A DNA stretch of 64,000 nucleotides from Triglochin maritima (GCA_963682175.1 OY821777.1:19612001-19676000); one strand, 5' to 3'. Numbered from the stretch's first letter, positions 12,160-24,156 are shown. Notes: a model not told the origin generated them from the sequence alone. Translations and numbers: made by a program.

Positions 12160-12650
12160 ATGACGATCCATGCTAGTCCATTAGATGCAGCCGAATCCTA
12201 ATATATACTCAAACAATATTATGGCAAAGAGGCGAGTTATTTTTATAGGAATTCTTGTCATAACAACCCAATGCGTTGTATATTTACCAAACAATACGTG
12301 CGATATCATGATGTTCCCAAAAATATTATTCTTGATCTCATTGTTACACTAAAATACCATTCATATTTTGTTGTTTTATCACCTTTGTTGTTACTAAAAA
12401 TAATATTTTCTGAGATTTAGTTGTTAAAATTTATACTTTATATTTTCTGAAAATGATACTTAAGGATTTGAAATTCAGATAATTGATTGACAGTAGGTGT
12501 CTTTAATTTGGTTTCTTTTACGTTTGTTGGTTTTATTGTATCTAATTCACTAAAAATGGTTCATTCTTTTTTTTCTTCTTTGGTTGCATTTGATGCCCCC
12601 CTTGGTTTATCAGTGGATGTTTTTTTTATTTTTTGGCGGTTTGAAAATTG
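12160..12650 (+). repeat. Left copy of a 490-bp direct duplication
   Basis: From TGACGATCCATGCTAG to the GGCGGTTTGAAAATT block. It matches 13406-13896 throughout with scattered substitutions and small indels. Unlike LTRs, the two copies are not followed or preceded by a recognisable primer-binding site or purine tract. Confidence 0.85.
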
Positions 12651-12884
12651 AGTTAATTGAGTTGGTGCACCTCGTTAAAGTTGAAATTCCACGCGTTCAC
12701 CCGTGTTTTTCAAAATTAGTGTGGTGCACCTGAACACTCAAATATGATAACCCTATGCACCTCTGGCGTTAATAAAACGGGTTAGTTACGGTTTTGGTTG
12801 AGAACTTTACACATTGTACCTTCTAAATTTTGCTAATAATATTTCTATTAGAGATATCCTTATAAAATAACAAATATCTTTATA

Positions 12885-13195
12885 ATAGTCCTCTCACTTC
12901 TCTCTTCTTTCCCTCTCTCAAGTCCTCTCTTCCTCTCTCTCTTCTTTCCTTTCTCTCTCTTCCCTCTCTATTCTCTTCCTCTCTCTTTCCTTTCTCTCTC
13001 TTCTATCCTTTCTCTCTCTCTTCTTTCCTTTCTCTCTCCTATGTCTCTCTTTTCTCTTCTCCTCTCTCTCTTCTTTCCTTTCTCTCTCTTCTCTTCGTCT
13101 CTCTCTACTCCCTCTCTCCTCCCTCTCTCTCATACCTCTCTCTTCTCTTCGTCTCTCTCCTTCCCTCCTACATCCTCAACGTCCCTTCCCCATCC
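12885..13195. repeat. Polypyrimidine (CT) tract
   Basis: About 300 bp almost purely of C and T on the plus strand (CTCTCTCTTC units). Long ORFs in it, including an Arg/Glu-rich one on minus, are low-complexity artefacts. Such tracts are common in 5' leaders of plant genes and of gene-capturing transposons. Confidence 0.9.
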
Positions 13196-13214
13196 CTCTC
13201 GGCTACAATCCCAG

Positions 13215-13395
13215 CTCGGTCCCTCCTGCTCTCCTACCCCACTCCACAACAGAAGGCCTCCTTCGCCTCTCCCTCGAACCCTTCGGGGGCATCCAGGCCC
13301 TTGACCCAACTCGTCTCCTATCCGAAGGGATCGTGGTCGTCCACTTCTTAGATGTTAGGACGACCAAGGTGGCTTTAAAGGCCGTTAGGACAACC
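13215..13395 (+). pseudogene. Probable captured fragment of a TERMINAL EAR1-like (Mei2-type) RRM gene
   Basis: In one plus-strand frame this reads TTEGLLRLSLEPFGG, IQALDP, then LLSEGIVVVHFLDVR and TKVALKAVR. A Mei2-like TERMINAL EAR1/TEL first RRM has the same layout: beta1, a helix ending in the FGEVR turn, SEGIVTVHFYDLR as beta3, then the HAQxALxxIR helix. The upstream ARSLLLS piece lies in another frame, so there is at least one frameshift. Length is only part of one RRM. It follows the CT tract directly and sits between two direct duplicates, which suggests capture of a leader plus first exon. Identification is from pattern memory; a different RRM protein is possible. Confidence 0.45.
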
Positions 13396-13405
13396 AATGT
13401 GGCTT

Positions 13406-13896
13406 TAAATGACGATCAATGCTAGTCCATTAGATGCAGCCGAATCCTGACATATACTCAAACAATATTCTGGTAAAGAGGCGAGTTATTTTTATAGGAA
13501 TTCTTGTCACAGCATCCCAATGTGTTGTATATTTACCAAACAATACGTGTGATATCATGATGTTTCCAAAACTATTATTCTTGATCTCATTGTTACACTA
13601 AAATACATTTCATATTTTGTTGTTTTATCACCTTTCTTGTTACTAAAAATAATATTTTTTGAGATTTAGTTGTTAAAATTTATACTTTATATTTTTTGAA
13701 AAATGAAACTTATGGATTTGAAATTCAGATAATTGATTGACAGTAGGTGTCTTTAATTTGGTTTCTTTTACGTTTGTTGGTTTTGTTGTTTCTAATTCAC
13801 TAAAAATGGTTCATTCTTTTTTCTTCTTCTTTGGTTGCATTTGATGCCCCCTTGGTTTATCTGTGGATGTTTTTATTTTTTGGCGGTTGGAAAATT
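13406..13896 (+). repeat. Right copy of the 490-bp direct duplication
   Basis: Second copy of 12160-12650 (TGACGATCAATGCTAG to GGCGGTTGGAAAATT). The distance between copies is about 1,246 bp. Confidence 0.85.
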
Positions 13897-14123
13897 CAGA
13901 TCAAGGAATCATTTGTGACATTTAAATAACTATAATATTTCCTTTCTTTTTTAACTCTCCAAAGTTCATATAATTAAAAATTATAATCTATTACAAGATC
14001 TAATTTTAAGAACCCAAGAATTGAAAATTACGTCAATGATTCTTATAAGTTGGAACTTATAGTTGTATGACAGTTCTATAATGGAATGTTGAAAGTTCAA
14101 AAGTATAATTCTGCAAAGTAGAT

Positions 14124-15732
14124 TGATTGACATCATATCATGCAAATCATTGTGTCTTATATCCTTTATTCTTAACCTAAGCAACGCTACGTAATGAGTT
14201 TATATTTAAGTTTCAGGAATAAAACAAATGAGAAGAAGAGACACAAAAAGGACCTAAAAGCAAGAAAAATGATTGAATTACAAGACTTATGGACTGAGAT
14301 GCAAGAGTGAAGGGGCCGAATGTAAACCAAATGACCCAATGAGCAAATCAAGAAGCTCCACACCATCATGAGGGGTATTTTGGCAATTAGAATCAGGCCT
14401 AAACATCAACAACCAAATCAGGTTCACCAAACATCAAGAAATCAAACCAGACACGAGCCATTCAAATCCATACTCGATCCAACCAATCCAGACTGCCAAT
14501 TGGTTGTCCAAATGAGCCAAATAGTTCATGGTTTAGTCAAGTGTTCGATTATGTTGTTTTATGTCCATTTATAGTATGGGTTTAGTCCCACATCAGGGGT
14601 TTGTCCCCGATTACCTTTATCTATGACTATAAATAGAACTCTTCCTCCTCCATTGTAAACATATCCTCCCTTGGTGGTCATGCTCTCTATTAGGAGTAAA
14701 GGCTTGGAGCAAAACTCTGGTGGAGAGATGTTACTTGTAAAGTGAGTGAGCAATAAAGAATGTTTTGTTAGTTCCTCGTTGTTTCTTTTAGTTCTTGCAT
14801 GCTTAGTTAATTTCGTTTGTTTTAATCTTCGTATAATTAATTAGCATGTTTTCTTTCCTTCGTAGAATTAATTAGCATGTTTTCATTCCTTAATATGAAT
14901 GTTAGCTTAATAATGTGTGAGTAGTTCTATCCCCCTTTGGGGGTGGAGATGATATACATATATGTTGTGAAATTTGGATGTTTGATGAACATTTTGATTG
15001 TGTAGACTTGCATATTTGTATATTCATTGGGGGTATTTTAATCATCTACATGTTGGGGGATTTCTGATGGGTTTCACCATAAGATTTAGACACTTCCCAT
15101 GTTTAGTTTCCTTATGTTTATTGACTGAAATTTCCTGTTGAATATGCTACATGTTATTATGTGTTTGTATTTGTGTTTGCTTGCTTGATTGATTGAAGAA
15201 ACTTTGTTTTGATGGGTTTTACCATAACATTTAGACATTTCTCATGTTTAGCTTTGTTCTTCACATGAGTTCTTGGTTTTTGATGAGTCTTATCATAACA
15301 TTTAGACACCTCTCATTCTGAGCCTAGTCTTAGGCTAATCAAGTAGTAATTGCTGATACGTTGTGTGAATGGATTGATAGGTTTTGCCACATCTTTAGAC
15401 ACTTCCTATGCATGAAGACACACACGTACATGCTGACATGCGTCATTCATCACTTATTTCACTTCATATGTGCACACACTCCACTCCTTAGGGGTTTTCA
15501 TTCCTGAATTCCAGCTTGTTATCTTAGTTAGTTTAGTTTCATTGTTGCGTGCTTCCATTCCCTTTTTTGTGCTTACTAGTTTAGTCTAGTTTAGCGTAAT
15601 CAATTTCTTCTCCCCTCTTTTCCCACTTGCCTTCGAACGAACTAGAGTCGACAAACCTCCCTGTAGATCGACCCGTATTTGTCACGTCTTCATCGACGTC
15701 GTGCACTTGCGGTATTTAAAATGAACACATCA
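14124..15732 (+). repeat. 5' LTR of the 14124-24156 element
   Basis: 1,609 bp. TATA box CTATAAATAG around 14627-14636 with CT-rich sequence after it. Four diverged copies of a TTTTRCCATAACATTTAGACA-type unit lie at about 15066, 15212, 15276 and 15377. The 3' edge CGTGCACTTGCGGTATTTA is also seen in the other Athila-family LTRs of the window. Confidence 0.85.
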
Positions 15733-15738
15733 AGTTTT

Positions 15739-15756
15739 TGGCACCGTAGCCAGGGA
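15739..15756 (+). promoter_or_regulatory. Primer-binding site (tRNA-Asp type)
   Basis: TGGCACCGTAGCCAGGGA lies six bases after the LTR end. Athila elements classically use TGGCGCCGTTGCCGGGGA, complementary to tRNA-Asp; this copy keeps most of it with several substitutions. Confidence 0.75.
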
Positions 15757-16779
15757 GGTGCTCTGTCCAAACTCTGGTTTGGACGATTCGAGTGGGTTTA
15801 ATATTTTGTATTTAGTTTTTGGTTGAAGCAGAGACTTTGCAGCACCAAGGGGAGGCATTAGGTGATGTTTGAAGGCAAACCGAGAGAAATAGACTTCTAA
15901 TCTGCTGTGGTGGACCACCAACGGGCGGCCTGGTGAGATCAGCTTGCTCTCTCCTTTCTTCGGGTTGTTTCTAGTTTCAATATAGAGGTCTGGGGCTCAA
16001 TTTGTCTTGTTGTGACTTGTAGTTTGCCACCAGATCAATAATCATTTCCCATTTTAAGACAACTTGGACCCTAAAACTCAAAGCAAAAGACTAGATTATT
16101 TGTCATCTAGGTCATGCATCATCTATAGACCTGTCATGCATCTTGTCTTTCCTTTGCTTTAATTTCTCGTTGTCGATTTCTGACGTGAGGTACATGCACC
16201 CGTTATCTCATTCATGCATAGTTAAAGCAAGCATTAGTTAGTAAGGTGCATCGGGACAAGAGTGAGGTGAGTGATTGATTAGAGAGTTGATTGCTAGCTT
16301 AAGTTCAAAACATTACTAAGGGGGTTATTCATACAAGATAAGGTGCGGGATTTCATCACCCTTTCATTAGCCCCAAAAATCACTCCTAATCAAAAGCCTT
16401 AAATCTAAAAGCAAGTAGACATTGCCACTAGGACTCGGACGCATTAGGAGAGTAATTCGGTCACGACCGTCATGGCCTGATCGGCGTCGCCCACTTTGTC
16501 GATAGTAGGAGAGACGAGATCTCTGGATCTTGGCTCACTTGCTGGGCTTTGTGGTCTTCATCGTAGGAAGGTGAGGCGTGTTGAGGTCATGTGACCTCGC
16601 CGTTAGGCGTCTAGCTGTAAGGACCTATAGTGACTGTAGGTTGTATGAGCCTTCTTTGCTAAATAGGCTTCTACCTTCTCCCACTACTCACGCTAGCTCT
16701 AGGGATTCTTCCTTTCTCATTTGAGTATTCTCCTCCTCTATATTCTACGAGTAGTCTCCTCCTCTGATTACACCTTCTA

Positions 16780-18800
16780 TTGTGTGTAGTTTTAGAGTCG
16801 AGTCGAGCATTTTATGCTAGGCGGAGATGGACTTCTGGTGAGAGCGCTCGACTTGAGAGAGTGCATTTTTCTGAGATTGATGGTCTAGGTGATCGTCCAT
16901 CTCCGCCTCGAGCTCCTTTGGAGCATGAGGCCGAGTCGTCTCGTTGGGATGGGGGAGACCGGGGTCCATACATGGATTTCCTCGGTCCATTCCCACCACC
17001 ACCTAAACCTCCTTCTCCTCCTCCAACTCAGGAGGAAGAGGGATTCGGTCATGATTGGGTTCTTGGTGTACCACCACCTTTAGCTCGACGGGACAAACAC
17101 ATGACTCTGTGGGAGCAGACCCATCCTGTACAGGTCATGCAACCTTCTTGCATAGTTCTCCCACTAGCTCACGGGAACAACTATGAGTTGAAACCTCATA
17201 TGTGAGCATGCTTCCTACCTTCACTTCTAATAAGGAGGATCCTTATATTTTTATACGTGAATTCGAGGAGGTATGCTCCATGTTCAAGCTTCAACAATTT
17301 AACGATGATTCAGTCCAGTTGAGAATGATTTCTTTCGCGTTCAAGGATAACGCGAAGAAATGGATGTACAGCCTCCCGACTTGCTTGATTCGGTCTTTGG
17401 ATGACTTCATGACCATTTTTCTGAAGAGATTCTTCCCTCAAAGGAAGACTCAACAGATACAGCACCAGATACATCAAATGTACCAGACTGAGGTTGAATC
17501 GTTTCATGCTTTCTTTGAGATTTTAAGGACTTTCTCCTGCAGTGCCCTCATCATGGACTTGAGTTATGGAAGTTGTGCCAGATTGTTTATGAGGACCTCA
17601 ACTACAACACCCGCACATTGTTGGAGTCGATGTGTCAGGGTGATTTCCAAATGAAACCTATCGATAAGGCGTGAGACACTTTTGAATTAATGGTTGAACG
17701 TACCTTTGAGTAGGACACCATGAGAGAGCCACCAGTCGCCAGATCTTCTGGTCGAGCTGGATCATATCAACTTGAGTCAACTATAGCGTCTGAGGTGAAA
17801 ATGGTTGCTCTCATGCGTAGGATTGAGAGTTTGGAGTTCGACTGAGCTCCTGTAGCTTAGGTCGCTACTCACGTGTGTAGTAGGTGTGGACTTACGGGAC
17901 ATAATGACTTGGAATGTGCTTACATTCCAAGTGATACTGAGCATGCAGATGTGATGTATCAAGAGAGGCCCTGTAACGACCCGTACAATCACTCCTACAA
18001 CCTGGGATGGTGAAACCACCCTACCTTCTCTTGGGCCCAGTGGGGACCACGGTCAGAGCTCGCACGCTCAACCACAACCTCCACCTTATCACCCTCCATG
18101 CCCACCGACGACCTACCAACCCCTACATCAAAGGTCACAAACTCATACTCACCAATCTACTCAGGCCTCCCATTCAGGTTATTCTAGTCAGACTCTACCC
18201 CAGCGGGTTGACCCTAAGGACCCCTCTCCTGACTAATCCCTTCAAGCGTTCATGCAGAGCATTTAAAGTTCATATAAAACTTTGGAAATGCAAGTCAGCT
18301 AGTTGGCTCATCAGCTCAATGAACGTGAGAAGGGACAATTTCCAAGTCAACCCGAGGTGAATCCCCGAGGTACTCATTCTCAAGGAAGGCCACCAGTACC
18401 TCATGCTACCTCTGAACTGACTCATCATGTTAATGTGATTCATACTTTGAGGTCTGGTAAGGAGGTGGACAACCAAATTGGGTTGCCTTCCTTGCAATCA
18501 CAATCTCCTGGTGTCACCAGACCTGCGGTGATACCTGCATCTATGAGGGTGCTGGATCCTGAGGTTTCCTCAACAAATACTTCTAGGAAGGAGCTTGATA
18601 CTGAGGTCCCATTGTCTCAGCTTGTGTCGAAGGAATCATAATCTGAGGTCCCCACTCATATATTTCTATGGCCAGAATTATGAGGTGCCTTCGAAAGACC
18701 TTTTGGCCCTGAAGGCGTCATTCCCTGAGCGCCTTAAAAAGAAAACTTCAAATCAGAATGACAAGATGCTTGAGATCTTTTGGCAAGTCGAGGTGAACAT
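16780..18800 (+). pseudogene. Athila-type gag, frameshifted
   Basis: Capsid-like motifs occur in successive frames: QPSCIVLPLAHGNNYELKP, then MLPTFTSNKEDPYIFIREFE, then DNAKKWMYSLP and FLKRFFPQRKT. These match the Athila gag plan (FELKP, EDPYLHLKEFEE, KDKAKxWLxSL, FLxKFFP). A zinc knuckle CSRCGLTGHNDLEC (CX2CX4HX4C) is at about 17878-17919. The frame changes near 17205 and again after 17654, and stops interrupt the rest, so no full Gag can be made. Gag would package the element RNA in a cytoplasmic particle. Downstream it leads into the protease frame at 18836. Confidence 0.8.
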
Positions 18801-18835
18801 CCCTATATTGGAGGTGATTCAGCAAATGTCACATT

Positions 18836-19624
18836 TTGCCAATCTTCTCAAGGACTTATGCACCAAGAAGAGAAAAACTCATGTTCCTAAGAAAGCTTTT
18901 CTTGCGGCTAACTCATGTCAAATACAAGGACCCTGGTTGTCCTACTATCTTTTTTGTAATTGGTGATGTGTCCATACATCGAGCTTCATTGGACCTAGGT
19001 GCATCTGTCAATCTTTTACAGTATTCTGTCTACGTCCACCTTGGTCTTGGAGACCTCAAACAAACAAAAACCACTCTTCAGTTGGCTGATAGGTCATTGA
19101 AGAAACCGAAGGGCGTGGTGGAAAATGTCCTGATCAAAGTGGGTGAGTTCATTTCTCCAATCGATTTCAACGTTTTGGATACTAAACCTGTGTCAAACCC
19201 ACTTGGACAAATTCATGTTGTCTTAGGGCGACAATTTCTAGCGACTTCCAATGCCTTGATAAATTGTCGTAATGATCTTATGCGCTTGACTTATGGTAGT
19301 CAATGCGTTGATTTCCTCATCTTCACCATCGGGAAGAAGCCAAGTGCCTTCGATAACCCTATTGGGGTCAATCTTATCCAGGACATGAATGAGAACGAAG
19401 TTGAAGGCACCTTCAAGTATTTCAGAGAATTGTTCGATGGAGATCCTGATGGTGGTGAAGATGTTTCACTTGGGCTGACACAGAAAGGTGCCTTATCTTG
19501 TGATCATGTGGCCATTGAGCCACATCCTTTCGATCATGTGGCTCTTGAGCCACAAGATACCATTTTTGTCGCCTCTAGGCCACCTGCTCTTCACTCTGTA
19601 TCTGTTGGACCCCATGTCGGTTAA
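18836..19624 (+). CDS. Retroviral-type aspartic protease region, Athila lineage
   Basis: Open frame of 262 codons. LDLGASVNLLQYSVYVHLGL carries the catalytic DxGA motif (DLGAS in Athila). LQLADRSLKKPKGVVENVL and VVLGRQFLATSNALI are the flap and ILGRPFLAT-type C-terminal motifs. In relatives this domain is continuous with gag upstream and pol downstream. Here the frame ends in a repeated DHVAxEPHPFDH segment and no pol follows. The chosen Met lies inside the upstream gag linker and is not a natural start. Arg-Gln replaces Arg-Pro in the GRPFLAT motif. Confidence 0.75.
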   Translation: MPIFSRTYAPRREKLMFLRKLFLRLTHVKYKDPGCPTIFFVIGDVSIHRASLDLGASVNLLQYSVYVHLGLGDLKQTKTTLQLADRSLKKPKGVVENVLIKVGEFISPIDFNVLDTKPVSNPLGQIHVVLGRQFLATSNALINCRNDLMRLTYGSQCVDFLIFTIGKKPSAFDNPIGVNLIQDMNENEVEGTFKYFRELFDGDPDGGEDVSLGLTQKGALSCDHVAIEPHPFDHVALEPQDTIFVASRPPALHSVSVGPHVG

Positions 19625-20157
19625 GAATCAACCACCTGATACCCTACATTTCAAGCAACCAGACAGAGATTGAGCTCTCATTCATGCCTCCTATCGTTAT
19701 CATTCTCAAGATGCATCAAACGACCATAATGCTTATAAGGGTGTCATGTGGACAAGCAATTTTGTTTCTGGACTTCGCCATCACGGTAATAAGTCCACGG
19801 TGTCACCTTTTGTGGATGAAATGATCCCAGTGCACCCAAATATTAGTTGGAGGGTATACATTGATGACCCTCAACTCTGTCGTGGAGTGGAAACATTTTC
19901 TTTCGTAAGCACAAGATTTGTCTTCTTTTGCTTGCCTAGTGCTTTAAAATTTTCATTTTTTCAAAAATCATCATGTGCCTACGAAAGAAAATGTTTTATG
20001 CATTTTACGTGTGTTTGGCATGTGCAAAACCGTTGAGAGGCAAAGTAAAAGGAAGCTCCCAAAATTGTCTTGAACATGATGCATTAGGATATCTAGTACA
20101 CTGGATTAAGGTCTTATCTAGTCGTTAGGATGCACCCCGGTTTTCCCTCGGGGGGAG
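19625..20157 (+). other. Non-coding tail of the 14124 element, first part
   Basis: No RT motif or long ORF apart from one unconvincing 96-codon frame. It ends in a G run (TCGGGGGGAG) where the inverted solo LTR begins. Confidence 0.6.
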
Positions 20158-21690
20158 TGATTGATTCGTTTTATATTAAACCGCAAGTGCACGGCCGCGT
20201 TGAAGCGGTGGAAAATACAGGTTGATCCAAAGGGAGGTGTGTCGACTATTGGTTTGTGTGAATGCGAGTGGTAAAGAGAGAGAAGAAGAGAGATTACACT
20301 AAACTACACTAAAATGCAAAAGGAAATGGAAGATAAGCGATAAAACTAAGCCCCCATAGGGGTAGAGAAATAATGTGAATATAAAGATGTGTGTGTGTGT
20401 TCAATTATGCTCCTCACAACATGTAGTGCATGAAATCATAAAACTAAATCCAACTTTGCCTCCACATGAAATAAGATAAGACTATATCGTTAAAACATAC
20501 AAGACAATAATTGGAATGAAGCTAAATGAACTCATGTATAAAGACTAGACCCTACTATGCCTCAACATGAAATAAGATAACCCAATATCATTAAAACATA
20601 CAAGGCATTAACCAAGGTAAAGGCAACAAGAGTACATACACTACAAATCGTGTTTCCAATATTAATTCCATCCATATCCTCACCTTATCATTCCCCATAA
20701 AATAGGTCCACTAATCTAAGCATAAGCTAAACTTCATTCAAGAGCATTAGCATATCAAAGATAAGAGTGAAATCTCATTAGATGGTTATGGAAATCATAT
20801 AAGGCTCAAGGGATTAAGATAACACACACCTAATACACTACATGATCATATCACATATTTCTCCAGCCCCAAATGGGGATGGAACTACTCACTAATCGTT
20901 AAATTACTACATTAACAAAATGAAACATATTACTGAAAAGGAGTTCAACTAAGCAAGAAATGGACATTAAAGAAGCTAATTTAAAGAAACATAAACTAAA
21001 TAAACATGCAAGAACTAAAAGACAAGATTAAAAGAAACTAAAACAATTATTTTATTAACAATGACTCACATTGAAGGTAGCATTCTTCTCCACCTTGAGT
21101 TTTGCTTCAAGGCTTACTTCTTAGTAGAGAGAATGTCACCAAGCAATGTGTAGTTTACAATAGAAGGTGAAGAGTTCTATTTATAGCTAAAGAAAAAGGC
21201 AATCCGGGACAATCCCCCGATGTGGGACTAAACAAATACCAGAAATGGACTAAATACACACTAATACGCGACCCACCAAAATCTTAGCGGATTTGGGCCA
21301 AAACAGACCGCCAATTAGCGATCTATATGGTCTGGATCACGCTGGATTTTATTTTGGGCTTTCTGGATGTCTTTGTTGGTCTTTGATGCATCTAATTCAC
21401 TTGTTGGAGCTCCGACCCGAATAGAATTGCCAAAATACTCCCCATAATGGTGTGGAGTTTTCTGTTTTGCTCTTTTGTCCTTTGGTCTTACGTTCAGGTC
21501 CTTCTCCCTGCATCTTAGTCCCTAGGTCTCACAATTAAGCAATTTTTCCTTGCTTTTGGGTCCTTTCATGCTTCATCTCTTCAAACCTATTTATTTCTGA
21601 AATTCAAACATAAAACTCGTCATGTAGCATTGCTTAGATGTAAGATAATGGTTATAAGATACAAATATAAGCATGAAATGATGTCCATCA
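20158..21690 (-). mobile_element. Inverted solo LTR of the same Athila family, TSD GGGAG
   Basis: GGGAG lies on both sides (20153-20157 and 21691-21695). On the minus strand it starts TGATGGACATCATTTCATGC and ends just after GTGCACTTGCGG, like the host LTRs. It carries a TATA-type CTATAAATAG (minus, near 21175-21185). No internal sequence is present. 1,533 bp. Confidence 0.9.
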
Positions 21691-21695
21691 GGGAG

Positions 21696-22600
21696 AGTAA
21701 TCATAAGGTTTCAGTACTCAAATAAATAAAGAACTCCACCCTAAACCTAGTGAGTCAAATAATTCGTGTCTGTTAGTATAAGGAAGTTTGTCATAGTCAG
21801 GGATCCTTAAACTTTTGTTGTGAAACCTTACGTGTAGGGGTTTTGGTTCATGTGTAGATAAGCAACAAGTGAGTATGTGTTCTCTCTTCTCACACGGCTC
21901 CTATCACTCGGGAAAGTAGGTCCGAGGGGACTTAGTGGCTGGTGCTTTCTAGTCATCTGACTTGGGATGCGCTGACCGAACTCCAGTTACACGGGTGGTA
22001 GGGATCACCCTATGTGGTTGGGGAAAGGTGTGCGTGATAGTGTAAGTCCTCATAGGTGATGATGCACGAAACTTGACCTTGGGAGAATTAAACACCAACT
22101 AGACAAAAATAAAATGGAAAAAAGGAAAAAAAGAAAAAAAATGAGAGAAATGGTAATGCAAATAAGAACCTTAATGGACTTTACACTTTGTATCACTTAA
22201 GGATGTTAAGGTTACAGATGTCTTTCACTTAAGTCTTTATTTAACTTGCACGAATGATTGATTAGGCTAGGTGTGTGGTCTAGATACATATATAGAGTCA
22301 GCCCGTAGGATTACTGTGTCCAATAATCGACAAAAATATGTCCAACAAGTCGTATTGTTAGATTGAATAATGCATCAATGTTCGGATTTTTTGTGGGTAT
22401 ATCCGCTGAAAACCTTCAGGAGACACCACTCCTCCTTGGCGACAAAGAGGTTTAACGGCTTGTTGCACATGCTAAGTGCAACCGTGATACCTACAAAAGT
22501 GAGTTAGGATTTCCGTACTTTACGAATGATTTTTCCTTTCTTTCATTTTTCTCTTTCTTTGTTTTGCTTGGGACTAGCAAAAATAAAGTGTATGGGTATT
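21696..22600 (+). other. Non-coding tail of the 14124 element, second part
   Basis: Ends in GGACTAGCAAAAATAAAGTG and TATGGGTATT just before the 3' LTR. This resembles the GGACTAGCAAACA...GGGGGTATT polypurine region of Athila elements, here degraded. No coding region seen. Confidence 0.6.
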
Positions 22601-24156
22601 TGATTGACATCATATCATGCAAATAATTGTCTCTTATAAACTTTATTCTTAACCTAAGCAATGCTACGTAACGAGTTTTATGTTTAAGTTTCAGGAAAAA
22701 AATAACTAAGAAGAAGAGTCACAAAAAGGACCTAAAAGCAAGAAAAATGATTGAATTGCAAGACTTATGGACTGAGATACAAGAGTCAAGTACCCCGATG
22801 TAAACCAAAAGGACCAATGAGCAAATCAAGAAGCTTCACACCATCATGAGGAGTATTTTGGCAATTAGATTCGGGTCTAAACATCAACAACCAAATCGGA
22901 TTCACCAAACACCAAGAAATCAATCCAGGCACGAGCCACTCAAATCCAGACTCGATCCAACCAATCCAGACTACCAATTGGCTGTCCCAGAGCACTAATT
23001 GGCAGTCCAAATGGTTCATGGTTTAGTCTAGTGTTCGATTATGTAGTTTTATGTTCATTTATAGTATACGTTTAGTCCCACATCTGGGAATTATTCCTGA
23101 TTATCTATGACTATAAATAGAACTCTTCCTCCTCCATTGTAAACATATCCTCCCTTGTTGGTCATTCTCTCTACTAGGAGTAAAGGCTTGAAGCAAAACT
23201 CTGGCGGAGAGATGCTACTTGTAAAGTGAGTGAGCAATAAAGAATGTTTTGTTAGTTCCTTGTTGTTTCTTTTAGTTCTTGCATGCTTAGTAGATTTTGT
23301 TTGTTTTAATCTTCGTAAATTAATTAGCATGTGTTTCTTTCCTAATATAAATGTTAGCTTAATAATGTGTGAGTAGTTCCACCTCCCTCTGGGGGGTGGA
23401 GATGATGTACAAGTATGTTGTGAAGTTTGGATGTTTGATGAACTTTTTGATTGTGTAGACTTGTATGTTTGTATGTTCATTGGGGGTATTTTAATCATCT
23501 ACATGTTGAGGGATTTTTAATTGGTTTTGCCATAAGATTTAGACACTTCCCATGCTTAGTTTTCTCTTGTTTATTGACTGAAATTTCCTGTTGAATATGC
23601 TACATGTTAGTTATGTGTTTGTATTTGTGTTATGGGTTTTGCCATAACATTTAGACACTTCCAATGCTTATCTTTGTTCTTCACATGAGTTCCTGGATTT
23701 TGATGAGTCTCGCCATAACATTTAGACATCTCTTGCTGAGTCTAGTCTTATGCTAATCAAGTAGTAATTGTTGATACGTTGTGTGAATGGATTGATAGAT
23801 TTTGCCACATCTTTAGACACTTGCTATGCATGAAGACACACACACATACATGCTGACATGCGTCATTCATCACTTATTTCACTTCGTATGTGTACACACG
23901 CCATCCATTAGGGGTTTCCATTCCTGAATTCCAGCTTGTTGTCTTAGTTAGTTTAGTTTCATTGTTGCGTGCTTTCATTTCCTTGTTTGTGCTTACTAGT
24001 TTAGTTTAGTCTTGTTTAGCGTAATCAACTTATTTTCCTTATTTTCCCACTTGCCTTGGAACGAACCAAAGTCGACAAACCTCCCTGTGGATCGACCTGT
24101 ATTTGTCATGTCTTCACCGACGTCGTGCACTTAGGGTATTTAAAATGAACACATCA
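22601..24156 (+). repeat. 3' LTR of the 14124-24156 element
   Basis: 1,556 bp, aligned with 14124-15732 along its whole length with many substitutions and indels. TATA box CTATAAATAG near 23110. Confidence 0.85.

Larger units (their letters stand above)
14124..24156 (+). mobile_element. Athila-lineage element with gag and protease only (TR-GAG-like), plus strand
   Basis: Long LTRs (14124-15732 and 22601-24156) both start TGATTGACATC and end GAACACATCA. The 5' LTR is followed by a tRNA-Asp type primer site. Flanks TAGAT and TTGAT match at four of five bases. The interior codes for a broken gag (16780-18800) and an aspartic protease (18836-19624). It then goes directly into about 1.4 kb of non-coding sequence with no RT, RNase H or integrase motif. 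A 1,533-bp solo LTR of the same family is inserted backwards at 20158. The many LTR differences and gag breaks mark it as older than the element at 43369. Confidence 0.85.

Noticed and set aside
12918..13304. ORFs in the CT tract (Arg/Glu-rich on minus, Leu/Ser-rich on plus)
   Set aside because: Low-complexity translations of a polypyrimidine run.
12160..13896. A TRIM or short LTR retrotransposon with 490-bp LTRs
   Set aside because: No primer-binding site, no polypurine tract, inconsistent TG...CA ends and no target duplication.
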